Origin: Pseudolysinimonas_A sp049651805
GTDB taxonomy: Bacteria; Actinomycetota; Actinomycetes; Actinomycetales; Microbacteriaceae
Assembly (NCBI RefSeq): GCF_049651805.1
Contig: NZ_JBASCU010000017.1
Location: 1-64,000, forward strand
Length of the DNA: 64,000 bases
Direction: 5' to 3'
A program made the position numbers and the translations under genes. The notes below the pieces were generated by a model. The model did not search any database. It was not told the origin of the DNA and saw only the letters and a program-made list of their open reading frames with translations. Below, piece by piece: positions 53,078-62,458 of the stretch. Numbering within the stretch: position 1 is the first letter of the stretch; every line of letters starts with the position of its first letter.

Positions 53078-53440
53078 TCAGTGGAAGGAATCGCCGCAGG
53101 CGCACGAGCCGGCTGCGTTCGGGTTGTCGATCGTGAAGCCCTGCTTCTGGATCGTGTCTTCGAAGTCGATCGCCGCACCGTCGAGGTACGGCACGCTCAT
53201 CTTGTCGACGACCACCTCGACACCGTCGAAGTCGACGGTCGCGTCGCCGTCGAGCAGGCGCTCGTCGAAGTAGAGCTGATAGATGAGGCCGCTGCATCCG
53301 CCGGGCTGCACGGCGACCCGCAGTCGCAGGTCGTCGCGGCCCTCCTGTTGAAGCAGGTTCTTGACCTTGGTCGCCGCGGTGTCGGTGAGCTTCACGCCAT
53401 GCGTTGAAACGTCGGTCGAGGTGAGAGCGGTGTCGGTCAT
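53078..53440 (-). CDS. erpA: Iron-sulfur cluster insertion protein (ErpA/A-type carrier)
   Basis: A-type Fe-S carrier of 120 residues. The three ligand cysteines are present: QPGGCSG (C49) and SCACGDSF (C113, C115). It delivers [2Fe-2S] or [4Fe-4S] clusters to apo-proteins. The location beside the oxidase/bc1 genes, including the Rieske subunit, is conserved in actinobacteria and suggests support for respiratory Fe-S proteins. The length is normal for the family. Confidence 0.93.
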   Translation of the reverse strand: MTDTALTSTDVSTHGVKLTDTAATKVKNLLQQEGRDDLRLRVAVQPGGCSGLIYQLYFDERLLDGDATVDFDGVEVVVDKMSVPYLDGAAIDFEDTIQKQGFTIDNPNAAGSCACGDSFH

Positions 53441-53467
53441 GTCATCGAGTGTATGCGAGCCGGCTGG

Positions 53468-54874
53468 TCATTCGCCGGACCTCGCGTTGAGGCGCGAGAG
53501 CAGGAGCGCCTCGGAGAGGATCGCGCGCTGCAGGGTCGGCAGATGCAGCGACTCGTTGGGACTGTGCGCACGCGAGTCGGGGTCTTCGACGCCGGTGATG
53601 AGGATCTGCGCGGCAGGGAACATCTCGACCAGGTCGGAGATGAAGGGAATCGACCCGCCGGCTCCGATCTCGACCGCCTCGGTGCCCCACGCCTCCCCCA
53701 TGGTTTCCACGGCATCCGCTGCCGCCCACCCGCTCGAGTCGACCAGGAACGGGTTGCCGGTGTCGAGGTCTTCGATCGAGATCTCGGCGCCGAACGGCAC
53801 GTGCTCGAGCAGATGCGCCTCGATGGCTGCGAACGCCTCCTGCGCGGTCTGCCCGGGAGCGACCCGCGCGCTGATCCGCACCCGCACGCTTGGCACCAGG
53901 GTGTTGGAGGCGTTGCGGACGTTGGGGATGTCCATGCCCGTGACCGTGATCGAGGGCTGATACCAGAGCCGGGAGAGGATGTCGCCGGTGCCGATCGGGC
54001 TCACTCCCTCGAGAAGACCCGACTCCGCGCGCAGCTTCTTCTCGCTGTACTTCGGCGTCTCCTCGTCGTGACTCGTGAGGCCCTTCACGGCGACCGAACC
54101 GTCCTTCTTCCACAGGGTTCCGAGCAACTCGATCGCGGCCATCGGAGCGTCGGGCACAGCGCCGCCCATCATCCCGGAGTGCGACGCGTGGGCAAGCGTC
54201 GTGATCCGCAGGTTGAACGCGACGGCTCCGCGCAGGGCAATCGTGAGAGCCGGGGTGGCGAGGTCCCAGTTGCCCGAGTCGGCGACGACGATCACGTCCG
54301 AGGCGAGGCGTTCGCGGTAGCGGCGCAGGATCTCGGGCAGCGACCGCGACCCGAACTCCTCCTCGCCTTCGGCGAACAGCACGAGGCCGACATCCAGGTC
54401 TTCTCCGCAGACCGCAACAAGTGACCGGATCGCGGCGATGTGCGCAATCACGCCCGCCTTGTCGTCGGCGGCCCCGCGACCGTAGAGCCGATCACCGCGC
54501 AGCGTCGGTTCGAACGGCACCGAGTCCCAGTGCTCGTCCTCCCCCGGCGGCTGCACGTCGTGGTGGGCGTAGAGCAGGATCGTCGGTCGGCCGTTGCGCG
54601 CAGCGCGGGTGCCGATGACGGCGGGGAGCCCGAGCTTGCCGGCGTCGCCGATCGGCACTTGCACGATGTCGATCTCGTCGAAGACCCCGGTCTCGGCTGC
54701 CAGCGCCTTCACTGCCTCCGCACTCGCCTGCACCCGCTCCGGGTCGAAGCCGTCCCACGAGACCGACGGGATGCGCACGAGTCGCGAGAGATCGGCGACG
54801 GCGAGCGGAAAGCCAGCCGCGATCGTCTCCCGAAGTTCGGCGGCGAAGGGGGTCGACGGCGGCGTTGCAGGCAT
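53468..54874 (-). CDS. M20 family dipeptidase
   Basis: Metallopeptidase of 468 residues. Zinc and catalytic residues appear in LLYAHHDVQPPGEDEHW (His, Asp), GRGAADDKAGV (bridging Asp), FAEGEEEFGS (Glu pair) and, further on, HASHSGMMGGAVPDAPMA in the lid domain. The pattern AHHDVQPPG with GAADDKAG is typical of the carnosinase-like/PepV group, which hydrolyses dipeptides. It lies 27 nt upstream of erpA on the same strand, possibly co-transcribed. It is divergent from the DUF3043 gene. Confidence 0.9.
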   Translation of the reverse strand: MPATPPSTPFAAELRETIAAGFPLAVADLSRLVRIPSVSWDGFDPERVQASAEAVKALAAETGVFDEIDIVQVPIGDAGKLGLPAVIGTRAARNGRPTILLYAHHDVQPPGEDEHWDSVPFEPTLRGDRLYGRGAADDKAGVIAHIAAIRSLVAVCGEDLDVGLVLFAEGEEEFGSRSLPEILRRYRERLASDVIVVADSGNWDLATPALTIALRGAVAFNLRITTLAHASHSGMMGGAVPDAPMAAIELLGTLWKKDGSVAVKGLTSHDEETPKYSEKKLRAESGLLEGVSPIGTGDILSRLWYQPSITVTGMDIPNVRNASNTLVPSVRVRISARVAPGQTAQEAFAAIEAHLLEHVPFGAEISIEDLDTGNPFLVDSSGWAAADAVETMGEAWGTEAVEIGAGGSIPFISDLVEMFPAAQILITGVEDPDSRAHSPNESLHLPTLQRAILSEALLLSRLNARSGE

Positions 54875-54890
54875 CCCGTAATCTTAAGTC

Positions 54891-55454
54891 GTGGCCAAGA
54901 CCCCCAACACTCCCGCCTCTGCCGAGGTCGAGCCGGAACCGACCCCGGTCGGCAAGGGCCATGCGACTCCCACCCGCAAGGAGCGCGAGGCCGCTCAGCG
55001 TCGCCCGCTGGTGCCCAAAGACCGCAAGCTCGCGTCGCAGCAGAACAAGCAGGCGGTCGCCAACGAGCGGGAGAAGGCTCGCCTCGGCATGGCGCGCGGC
55101 GACGAGAAGTATCTGCCGCTTCGCGACAAGGGCCCGCAGAAGCGCTACGTACGTGACTTCGTCGACGCTCGATTCAGTGCCGGCGAGATCCTGATGCCGA
55201 CGCTCGTGCTCGTCATCCTCACCTGGTTCGTGCCGCAGATCGCCGACTACGCGTTCCTCGCCTTCTGGGGCGTCTTCCTGCTCGTCGTCATCGACTGCGT
55301 GGTGCTCGGATTCCAGGTGACGCGTCGCCTCGTCGCGAAGTTCGGCAAGGACAAGGTGGAGCGGGTGCGCTGGTACGCGGCGATGCGCGCCATCCAGATG
55401 CGGATCCTGCGTCTGCCGAAGCCCCAGGTCAAGCGCGGCCAGTACCCCAGCTAG
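54891..55454 (+). CDS. DUF3043 domain-containing membrane protein
   Basis: Actinobacteria-specific protein of 187 residues. A basic, Ala/Lys-rich N-terminus with HATPTRKEREAAQRRPLVPK leads to LPLRDKGPQKRYVRDFVDAR, the DUF3043 signature, then two membrane helices (ILMPTLVLVILTWFVPQI; FLAFWGVFLLVVIDCVVLG) and a basic tail. Function unknown. The GTG start lies 16 nt from the divergent dipeptidase. The last 26 bases overlap the convergent pyrD gene. Confidence 0.88.
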   Translation: MAKTPNTPASAEVEPEPTPVGKGHATPTRKEREAAQRRPLVPKDRKLASQQNKQAVANEREKARLGMARGDEKYLPLRDKGPQKRYVRDFVDARFSAGEILMPTLVLVILTWFVPQIADYAFLAFWGVFLLVVIDCVVLGFQVTRRLVAKFGKDKVERVRWYAAMRAIQMRILRLPKPQVKRGQYPS

Positions 55455-56454
55455 CCGCGAGCCCGCGGTTGATGCTTCGAGCCCAGAGGGGGCCGCGGTA
55501 GAGGAACGCTGTGTAGCCCTGCACCAGGGTTGCGCCGGCGGCCAAGCGTACTGCGATGTCGGCGGCGGTCTCCACCCCGCCGACCGAGATCACCACGAAG
55601 TCGGTCGGCACCGCCGCGCGCACCAGGCGCAGGACCTGGAGTGACCGGAGGGCGAGCGGGCGACCCGAGAGCCCCCCCTCCCCCGCAGCCGCGATCTCGG
55701 CCGGGGCGGAACGCAACCCCTCCCGCGAGGTCGTCGTGTTGGTGGCGACCAGCCCCGGCAGGCCGAGCTCGACGCTGAGCGCGGCGATCCGCAACACCTG
55801 GTCGTCGGTGAGGTCGGGAGCAATCTTGACGAGTACGGGCACCCCGGCGGCGGCATCCCGCACCGCCTCGAGCAGTGGCGCGAGCTTGTCGAGTTCTTGC
55901 AGGCCCCGCAGCCCAGGGGTGTTAGGCGAACTGACATTGACGACGAGGTAGTCGGCGAGCGGCGCGAGCAGCCGCGTCGACGTGAGGTAGTCGTCGAGCG
56001 CGTCGTCGACCGGCACGACCCGTGACTTGCCGATGTTGACGCCGATGACCGGGCGGATGCGCCGCCGACGTTCCCGCTCGAGCCGACGCGCTGCCGCTTC
56101 GGCTCCGGCGTTGTTGAAGCCCATGCGGTTGATCACCGCGCGATCGGCGACGAGCCGGAACAGGCGGGGCTTCGGGTTGCCGGCCTGCGGCACGGCCGTG
56201 ATCGTGCCGACCTCGACGTGGCCGAAGCCGAGAACGCCGAGACCGCGGATGCCGGCCGCCTCCTTGTCGAAACCCGCGGCGAGACCGAACGGCGACGGGA
56301 AGCGCAGACCGAGCGCCTCGACGGCGAGCGACGGATGCGGCCGACCGAGGCCGCGCAGGAAGCCGGGGACGAGCCGGATGACGCGGAATGCCAGGTGGTG
56401 GGCGCGTTCGGGATCCATCCGGCGCAACACCAGCCGGAACAGGAGGGCGTACAT
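55429..56454 (-). CDS. pyrD: Dihydroorotate dehydrogenase (quinone), class 2
   Basis: Membrane-associated FMN enzyme of 341 residues of pyrimidine synthesis that feeds electrons to the quinone pool. The class 2 features are an N-terminal helical extension (YALLFRLVLRRMDPERAHHL) for membrane docking, PFGLAAGFDKEAAGIRGLG, VNVSSPNTPGLRGLQ (with the catalytic-base Ser of class 2), VKIAPDLTDDQ and GGVETAADIAVRLAAGATLV for FMN phosphate binding. The ATG at 56454 is used. It lies downstream of nrdR, with a palindromic repeat in between. Confidence 0.95.
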   Translation of the reverse strand: MYALLFRLVLRRMDPERAHHLAFRVIRLVPGFLRGLGRPHPSLAVEALGLRFPSPFGLAAGFDKEAAGIRGLGVLGFGHVEVGTITAVPQAGNPKPRLFRLVADRAVINRMGFNNAGAEAAARRLERERRRRIRPVIGVNIGKSRVVPVDDALDDYLTSTRLLAPLADYLVVNVSSPNTPGLRGLQELDKLAPLLEAVRDAAAGVPVLVKIAPDLTDDQVLRIAALSVELGLPGLVATNTTTSREGLRSAPAEIAAAGEGGLSGRPLALRSLQVLRLVRAAVPTDFVVISVGGVETAADIAVRLAAGATLVQGYTAFLYRGPLWARSINRGLAASWGTGRA

Positions 56455-56478
56455 CGAGTTCAGGTTATCGGCACCTGG

Positions 56479-56520
56479 GGTCTCGACACGCCGCCTGTGG
56501 CGGCTACTCGACCACCGAGG
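56479..56520 (+). repeat. 42-bp palindromic repeat at the nrdR 3' end
   Basis: GGTCTCGA CAC GCCGCC TGT GGCGGC TAC TCGACCACCGAGG with a perfect inner 6-bp stem and 3-nt loop. Read on the minus strand it encodes the last nrdR codons ACC TCG GTG GTC GAG and the TAG stop. It is the best-preserved copy and the reference for the family, 25 nt upstream of pyrD. Confidence 0.88.
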
Positions 56521-56980
56521 TTTCGCCAGTGCTTGCGTTCTCGACTCGGAGGAGGGCAATGGCCGACTCGAAGTCGTCGAGGGAGTCGAAGCCCTGGTAG
56601 ACGCTCGCGAATCGCAGGTAGGCGACCTCGTCGAGTTCCCGCAGCGGGGGCAGAATCGACAGGCCGATGTCGTTCGCGTCGATCTGCGAGACGCCCGTCG
56701 CGCGGATGCTCTCCTCGACGCGTTGGGCGAGCAGGGCGAGGTCGGCGTCGCTCACCGGCCGACCCTGGCAGGCCTTGCGCACGCCGGAGACGATCTTCTC
56801 CCGGCTGAACGGCTCGACGATTCCCGACCGCTTGATCACCGAGAGGCTCGCCGTCTCAGTCGTCGAGAACCGGCGACCGCACTCGGGGCACTGTCGACGG
56901 CGGCGGATGGCGAGGCCGTCGTCGCTCGTGCGCGAGTCGACGACGCGGCTATCCGGGTACCGGCAGAACGGACAGAACAT
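56504..56980 (-). CDS. nrdR: Transcriptional repressor NrdR
   Basis: Zinc-finger/ATP-cone repressor of ribonucleotide reductase genes, 158 residues. The zinc ribbon MFCPFC...RRQCPECGRRF uses C3, C6, C31 and C34; the ATP-cone follows from VIKRSGIVEPFSREKIVSGV to about residue 140. It senses dATP/ATP to repress nrd operons at NrdR boxes; none was noticed in this window. The final residues TSVVE and the TAG stop come from a palindromic repeat. It is 30 nt from hisD on the same strand. Confidence 0.95.
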   Translation of the reverse strand: MFCPFCRYPDSRVVDSRTSDDGLAIRRRRQCPECGRRFSTTETASLSVIKRSGIVEPFSREKIVSGVRKACQGRPVSDADLALLAQRVEESIRATGVSQIDANDIGLSILPPLRELDEVAYLRFASVYQGFDSLDDFESAIALLRVENASTGETSVVE

Positions 56981-57010
56981 GGTGGCACCAGGATAGATGC
57001 CCTCCCCCGG

Positions 57011-58318
57011 CTACGCCCGGAAGCGGGCGTCCACCGCGTCGCCGTGCGCGGGAAGGTGTTCGGCGTCACTCATCGCGCGGATGTGGTGGGCGACGCCCCG
57101 GAGCGCGTCGGCGTCGTAGCTGACGACCTGCTGCGGGCGCAGGAACGTCACGGCCGAGATGCCCGCCGCGAACCGCGCGGTGCCCCCGGTCGGCAGGATG
57201 TGATTCGACCCGGCGAGGTAGTCGCCGAGGCTGACGGGCGAGTACGTTCCGAGGAAGATGGCGCCCGCGTGGGAGACGCGGTCGAGCAGCGCACCGGGAT
57301 CCGCGGTCTGGATCTCCAGGTGTTCGGGCGCGTAGGCGTCACTCACCCGCGCGGCCGTCTCGAGATCGTCGACCAACACGATCGCCGACTGCGGCCCACC
57401 GAGCGCGATCACCACCCGATCACGCGCCGACGTCTGCGCGACCTGCCGTTCCAGTTCGGCCCGCACGGCATCCGCGAGTTCCGGGGAATCGGTTACGAGC
57501 ACCGCCGCGGCGGACTCGTCGTGCTCGGCCTGGCTGATCAGGTCGGCCGCGACGACGGTGGGGTCGGCGTCGGCATCCGCGATCACGAGCACCTCGCTCG
57601 GGCCGGCCTCGGCGTCGATGCCGACATCGCCCTGAACGACGCGTTTGGCGGCCGCGACATAGACGTTGCCGGGCCCGGCGACGACATCGACGGGGTCGAG
57701 GGCGAGCGACGGGATGCCGTAGGCGAGCGCACCGATCGCGCCCGCTCCCCCCATTGCGTAGACCTCGTCGACGCCGAGCACTCCCGCCGCACCCAGGATG
57801 AGCGGGTGGATGCCGTGTTCGAAATCCCTTTGCGGCGGAGACGCGAGGGCGATCGACCCGACGCCGGCGACCTGAGCCGGCACGACGTTCATGACGACGC
57901 TCGACGGATAGACGGCCTTGCCGCCCGGGATGTAGAGCCCGACGCGGTCGACGGGCTGCCAGCGCTGGGTGATCTGCGCCCCGGGCGCAACCCTGGTGAC
58001 CGCCGGAGCGGGCACCTGCGCCCGGCTGGCCGCCTGCTCGCGACTGACGACCTCGTCGAGGGCGGCACGGATCTGTTTCGGCAGGCGTGCGACGGCGGCG
58101 GTGATCGCGGCCGGGTCGACGCGGATGGTCGACGCTCGCCCCCCGTCGAACCGGTCGGCCTGCTCGTCGAGTGCGATCGTGCCGCGCTCGCGCACATCCC
58201 GGATGAGGTCGGCGGCGACCGGAATGGCGGCCGACACGTCGACTTCCGCACGGTGCACGAGCGCCCGGAGTTCCCCGGGGGTGGGACGGCGGCCGCGGAG
58301 ATCGATCGTCTGGATCAT
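57011..58318 (-). CDS. hisD: Histidinol dehydrogenase
   Basis: Zinc- and NAD-dependent enzyme of 435 residues that catalyses the last two steps of histidine synthesis. The landmarks are IQTIDLRGRRPTPGELRAL at the N-terminus, VYIPGG region VGLYIPGGKAVYPSSVVMNV, AMGGAGAIGALAYG, AGPGNVYVAAAKR and GPSEVLVIAD, and GSNHILPTGGTAR near the C-terminus, with the His of the zinc site. It is isolated from other his genes but linked to nrdR and dnaE, a gene order common in Microbacteriaceae and relatives. Confidence 0.96.
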   Translation of the reverse strand: MIQTIDLRGRRPTPGELRALVHRAEVDVSAAIPVAADLIRDVRERGTIALDEQADRFDGGRASTIRVDPAAITAAVARLPKQIRAALDEVVSREQAASRAQVPAPAVTRVAPGAQITQRWQPVDRVGLYIPGGKAVYPSSVVMNVVPAQVAGVGSIALASPPQRDFEHGIHPLILGAAGVLGVDEVYAMGGAGAIGALAYGIPSLALDPVDVVAGPGNVYVAAAKRVVQGDVGIDAEAGPSEVLVIADADADPTVVAADLISQAEHDESAAAVLVTDSPELADAVRAELERQVAQTSARDRVVIALGGPQSAIVLVDDLETAARVSDAYAPEHLEIQTADPGALLDRVSHAGAIFLGTYSPVSLGDYLAGSNHILPTGGTARFAAGISAVTFLRPQQVVSYDADALRGVAHHIRAMSDAEHLPAHGDAVDARFRA

Positions 58319-58387
58319 GGCCCGTCCATGTTACGGGCGGTTTCGGGCCGCGGAATGCCTGCCCTGCGGACAGGGTTGACTGGTGAC

Positions 58388-58891
58388 GTGGAACCGCACA
58401 TCGTCGACGATCTCTCCGCCTTCAAGCTCGCGTTCCGTCGACACGCGGCGGGAGTCGCGGTGGTGACGGCACGCACCCCCGACGGCACGCCCGTCGGCTT
58501 CACGGCGACGTCGCTCGCCTCGCTCGCCGCCGTACCGCCACTCGCGACCTTCAACATGGCGCGCGTCTCCACCGCCTGGCCGGCCGTCGAGGGCACGACG
58601 CACGTGCTCATCCATCTGCTTGGCGCCCGCAACCGCGCGCTCGCCGATCGGCTCTCGGGGCCGCACGACGAGCGCTTCGCGGGTGATCACTGGTCACCCG
58701 GGCCATTCGATCTGCCGCTGCTGAACGACGTGCCCGCCTGGATGCTCGGGCGCATCGTCGAACGGTTTCCGGTCGCCGACAACGCCGTCGTCGTTGTGCA
58801 GGTCGAAGACGGCGGGCTCGGGGTGGATGACGACGCGCTGCTGTACCACGAGCGCACCTACATGGCGCCCGGCGCTCCCCTCACCCCGTAG
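58388..58891 (+). CDS. Flavin reductase family (FMN-binding split-barrel) protein
   Basis: Protein of 167 residues with the flavin-reductase-like domain: AFRRHAAGVAVVTARTPDGT, VGFTATSLASLAAVPPLATF (FMN-phosphate region with TSxxSL) and VLIHLLGARNRALADRLSG. Members reduce FMN with NAD(P)H for a partner monooxygenase or bind flavin as oxidoreductases. No monooxygenase partner is in the window. The start is GTG at 58388, divergent from hisD. It converges on dnaE with a 6-nt gap. Confidence 0.88.
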   Translation: MEPHIVDDLSAFKLAFRRHAAGVAVVTARTPDGTPVGFTATSLASLAAVPPLATFNMARVSTAWPAVEGTTHVLIHLLGARNRALADRLSGPHDERFAGDHWSPGPFDLPLLNDVPAWMLGRIVERFPVADNAVVVVQVEDGGLGVDDDALLYHERTYMAPGAPLTP

Positions 58892-58897
58892 CGGCGC

Positions 58898-61800
58898 TCA
58901 GGCGATGCAGTTCGGCCCGAGCAGCGACTTCAGTTCCCCGTAGAGGTCGGCGGTGACGGTGACCGGGTAGGGCACCTCGAACATCCGCGCGCTCTCGCCG
59001 CGCACCAGCCGCAGCCGCACCTCGTTGTCGCCGCGATGCCGGATGAGCACGTCGTTGAGCGCCGAGACCACGTCGGTCGTCGCGCGATGCTCGGGCACCG
59101 AGATGACGAGCGGGCCGGCCCCCAGTGAAGCTCCGGTGTCCGGCACGAAGAGGCTGACGGCGTGGAGATTGAGCCCGTCGTCGCGGGTGGCAACCCGACC
59201 CTTGATGACGACGATCGAGTCGTTCTGCAGGGCCGGGGAGAACTCCTGGTACGTCTTGCCCATGAACAGCACGGTGACCTCCCCGCCGAAGTCTTCGACG
59301 GTCACCATCCCGTACTGGTTGCCGGAGTTGCGCGCGGTGCGGTGTTGCACGCTCGTGAGCAGCCCGGCGACCGTGACCTGCTCGCCGTCGTTCGCCGCCT
59401 CTCCGCCGATGAGCTCGCCGATCGAGATCGTCGCGTGCTTCGCGAGGGTCTGTTCGAGCCCGGCGAGCGGGTGGTCGCTCACGTACAGGCCGAGCATCTC
59501 GCGCTCGAAGGCGAGCTTGTCGCGCTTGCTCCACTCCGGCCGCTCCGGCACCGACTCGGTCGCGTGCTCGGGTTCGTCCCACAGGGAGTCGAAGTCGAAG
59601 CCGACCTGTCCGTTGGCCTCGTTGCGCTTGTCGCTCACGGCGCGCTCGACGGCGCCCTCGTGGATCTCGATGAGCGATCGGCGGGTGTGGCCGAGCGAGT
59701 CGAACGCGCCCGCCTTGACGAGGGATTCGACGGTGCGCTTGTTGGCGACGGGGATCGGGACCTTGCGCAGGAAGTCGTGGAAGGCGACGAAACGACCCTC
59801 CTTCTCACGGGCGACGCGGATGTGCTCGACGACGCCGTATCCGACGTTGCGTACCGCACCGAGACCGAATCGGATGTCGCCCACACCCGCCTCGCTCGGG
59901 ACCGCAGTGAAGTCCCCCGCCGATTCGTTGACGTCGGGGGGCAGCACCCGGATGCCCATCCGCCGGCACTCGTTGAGGTAGAGCCCGAGCTTGTCTTTCG
60001 CGTCGCCGACGCTCGTCAGCAGTGCCGCCATGTACTCGGCGGGATGATTCGCCTTGAGGTACGCGGTCCAGTACGCCAGCACGCCGTAGCCGGCCGAGTG
60101 CGCCTTGTTGAACGCGTAGTCGGCGAACGGCATCAGCGTGTCCCACAACACCTGCACGGCCTGCTTGGAGTAGCCGTTGTCGGTCATTCCCGCCTTGAAC
60201 TCGGCGAACAGCTTGTCGAGCTCGGACTTCTTCTTCTTGCCCATCGCCCGGCGCAGCACGTCGGCTTGGCCGAGGGTGAACCCGGCGACCTTCTGCGCCA
60301 CGGCCATGACCTGTTCCTGGTAGACGATGAGGCCGAACGTCGTGCCGAGGATCTCCTGCAGCGGCTCCGCGAGTTCGGGATGGATCGGCTCGGCCTTCTG
60401 CAGCCCGTTCTTACGCAGCGCGTAGTTGGTGTGCGAGTTCATGCCCATCGGACCCGGACGGTAGAGGGCGATGACGGCCGAGATGTCTTCGAAGTTGGTG
60501 GGCTTCAACTGCTTGAGCAGCGCCCGCATCGGCGCCCCGTCGAGCTGGAACACCCCGAGGGTGTCGCCGCGCGACAGCAGGTCGTAGGTCGCCGGGTCGG
60601 CGTCGAGGTCGAGACCCTCGATCTCGAGTGGCTGCCCGGTGTTCTTCTCGATCGCATTGAGCGCATCTTGGATGACGGTGAGATTGCGCAGCCCGAGGAA
60701 GTCCATCTTGAGCAGACCGAGGTCTTCCAGCGGCGGCTGGTCGAACTGCGTGATGATCGCACCGTCGTCTTGGCGCTTCATGAGCGGAACGACGTCGATG
60801 AGCGGTTCGGCCGACATGATCACACCCGCAGCGTGCACACCCCACTGCCGCTTGAGGTTCTCGATGCCGCGCGCCGTCTCGAACACCTGGGCCGCCTCGG
60901 CGTCGGTCTCGAGGATGGCCCGAAGATCGCCGGCCTCCTTGTAGCGCTCGGACGTCGAGGTGACGACATCCGTGAGGGTCATCTCCTTGCCGAGCACCGG
61001 CGGCGGGAACGCCTTCGTGAGCTTCTCGCCGACGCTGAACGGCATCCCGAGCACGCGTGCGGAGTCCTTCATCGCCTGCTTCGCCTTGATCGTGCCGTAG
61101 GTGACGATCTGCGCGACCCGGTCATCGCCATATTTGTCGGTGACGTAGCGGATGACCTCGCCGCGGCGGCGGTCGTCGAAGTCGACGTCGACGTCGGGCA
61201 TCGACACGCGCTCGGGGTTGAGGAAGCGCTCGAAGATGAGGCCGTAGCGCTGCGGGTCGAGTTCGGTAATTCCCATCGCGTACGACACGAGGGAACCGGC
61301 GGCCGAACCGCGGCCGGGGCCGACCCGGATTCCCTGCTGCTTCGCCCAAGTGATGAAGTCGGCGACGACGAGGAAGTACCCCGGGAAGCCCATCTGCTTG
61401 ATGACATCCACCTCGTAGGCGGCCTGGCGGCGGTGCTCGTCGCTCACCCCGCCCGGGAAGCGCACGTTCAGGCCGCGCTCGACCTCCTTCTCGAACCACG
61501 ACGCCTCGGTCTCACCCTCCGGCACGGGGAATCGCGGCATGAGGTCGCGCTTCTCGAACTCGACAGCGCACCGCTCGGCGATGAGCAACGTGTTGTCGCA
61601 CGCCTCCGGGTAATCCCGGAACAGCTGCCGCATCTCGACGGCGGACTTCAGGTAGTACTCGTTGCCCTCGAACTTGAAGCGGTTCGGGTCGTCCATGGTC
61701 GACCCCGACTGGATGCACAGCAGGATCTCCTGCGCGTGCGCGTCGGCGGCGTGCGTGTAGTGCAGGTCGTTGGTCGCGACGAGCGGCAGATTGAGCTCTT

Positions 61801-62422
61801 TCGAGAGCCGGATGAGGTCGGACTGCACGCGGCGCTCGATCTGGAGCCCGTGGTCCATGATCTCGACGAAGTAGTTGTCCCGACCGAAGATATCGCGGAA
61901 CTCTGCGGCGGCCGCGACCGCCTCATCCCACTGGCCGAGCCGCAGCCGGGTCTGCACCTCGCCGCCGGGGCACCCGGTCGTGGCGATGAGCCCTTTACCG
62001 TAGGTGCTGAGCAGGTCGCGGTCCATGCGGGGCTGGAAGTAGTAACCCTCGATCGAGGCCAGCGACGACATCCGGAACAGGTTGTGCATGCCCTGCGTGT
62101 CGTGCGCGAGCAGCGTGATGTGGGTGTACGCGCCGGAGCCCGAGACGTCATCCTGCCCGCCGTCGCCCCAGCGCACGCGCGTCTTGTCGGTGCGATGCGT
62201 GCCCGGCGTGAGGTACGCCTCGGTGCCGATGATGGGCTTCACCCCGACGGCGTTGGCCTGCTTGTAGAAGTCGTAGGCGCCGAAGTTGTTGCCGTGGTCG
62301 GTAATCGCGACCGCCGGCATCCCCTGCTCGGCGACGGCCGCCATGAGTTCGCCGACTCGCGCCGCACCATCCAGCATCGAATACTCGCTGTGCACGTGCA
62401 GATGCACGAAAGAATCGGTCAC
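58898..62422 (-). CDS. dnaE: DNA polymerase III alpha subunit (replicative)
   Basis: Replicative C-family polymerase of 1174 residues, DnaE1 in actinobacteria. The PHP domain begins HLHVHSEYSMLDGA (H9, H11) with proofreading-type metal-binding motifs kept. The palm motif PDVDVDFDDRRRGE gives the catalytic D412 and D414. DILINN-like segments are absent; instead KMDFLGLRNLTVIQDAL gives the third carboxylate. A C-terminal OB fold (VTVAGLLTSVQHRTARNSGN) and tau-binding region end the protein. It lies 36 nt after the rluD-type gene. dnaE2 at 4943-8320 is the error-prone paralogue. Confidence 0.97.
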   Translation of the reverse strand: MTDSFVHLHVHSEYSMLDGAARVGELMAAVAEQGMPAVAITDHGNNFGAYDFYKQANAVGVKPIIGTEAYLTPGTHRTDKTRVRWGDGGQDDVSGSGAYTHITLLAHDTQGMHNLFRMSSLASIEGYYFQPRMDRDLLSTYGKGLIATTGCPGGEVQTRLRLGQWDEAVAAAAEFRDIFGRDNYFVEIMDHGLQIERRVQSDLIRLSKELNLPLVATNDLHYTHAADAHAQEILLCIQSGSTMDDPNRFKFEGNEYYLKSAVEMRQLFRDYPEACDNTLLIAERCAVEFEKRDLMPRFPVPEGETEASWFEKEVERGLNVRFPGGVSDEHRRQAAYEVDVIKQMGFPGYFLVVADFITWAKQQGIRVGPGRGSAAGSLVSYAMGITELDPQRYGLIFERFLNPERVSMPDVDVDFDDRRRGEVIRYVTDKYGDDRVAQIVTYGTIKAKQAMKDSARVLGMPFSVGEKLTKAFPPPVLGKEMTLTDVVTSTSERYKEAGDLRAILETDAEAAQVFETARGIENLKRQWGVHAAGVIMSAEPLIDVVPLMKRQDDGAIITQFDQPPLEDLGLLKMDFLGLRNLTVIQDALNAIEKNTGQPLEIEGLDLDADPATYDLLSRGDTLGVFQLDGAPMRALLKQLKPTNFEDISAVIALYRPGPMGMNSHTNYALRKNGLQKAEPIHPELAEPLQEILGTTFGLIVYQEQVMAVAQKVAGFTLGQADVLRRAMGKKKKSELDKLFAEFKAGMTDNGYSKQAVQVLWDTLMPFADYAFNKAHSAGYGVLAYWTAYLKANHPAEYMAALLTSVGDAKDKLGLYLNECRRMGIRVLPPDVNESAGDFTAVPSEAGVGDIRFGLGAVRNVGYGVVEHIRVAREKEGRFVAFHDFLRKVPIPVANKRTVESLVKAGAFDSLGHTRRSLIEIHEGAVERAVSDKRNEANGQVGFDFDSLWDEPEHATESVPERPEWSKRDKLAFEREMLGLYVSDHPLAGLEQTLAKHATISIGELIGGEAANDGEQVTVAGLLTSVQHRTARNSGNQYGMVTVEDFGGEVTVLFMGKTYQEFSPALQNDSIVVIKGRVATRDDGLNLHAVSLFVPDTGASLGAGPLVISVPEHRATTDVVSALNDVLIRHRGDNEVRLRLVRGESARMFEVPYPVTVTADLYGELKSLLGPNCIA

Positions 62423-62458
62423 TAGCTCTCCGGGGTCGACCCCCAGGATACGGCGGGG

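Noticed and set aside
59162..62425. Open frame of over 1000 codons on the + strand across dnaE
   Set aside because: It is the antisense shadow of dnaE, produced by GC-rich codon bias; its translation is Arg/Val/Glu/Asp-rich with no motifs, while the minus strand has full Pol III alpha signatures.
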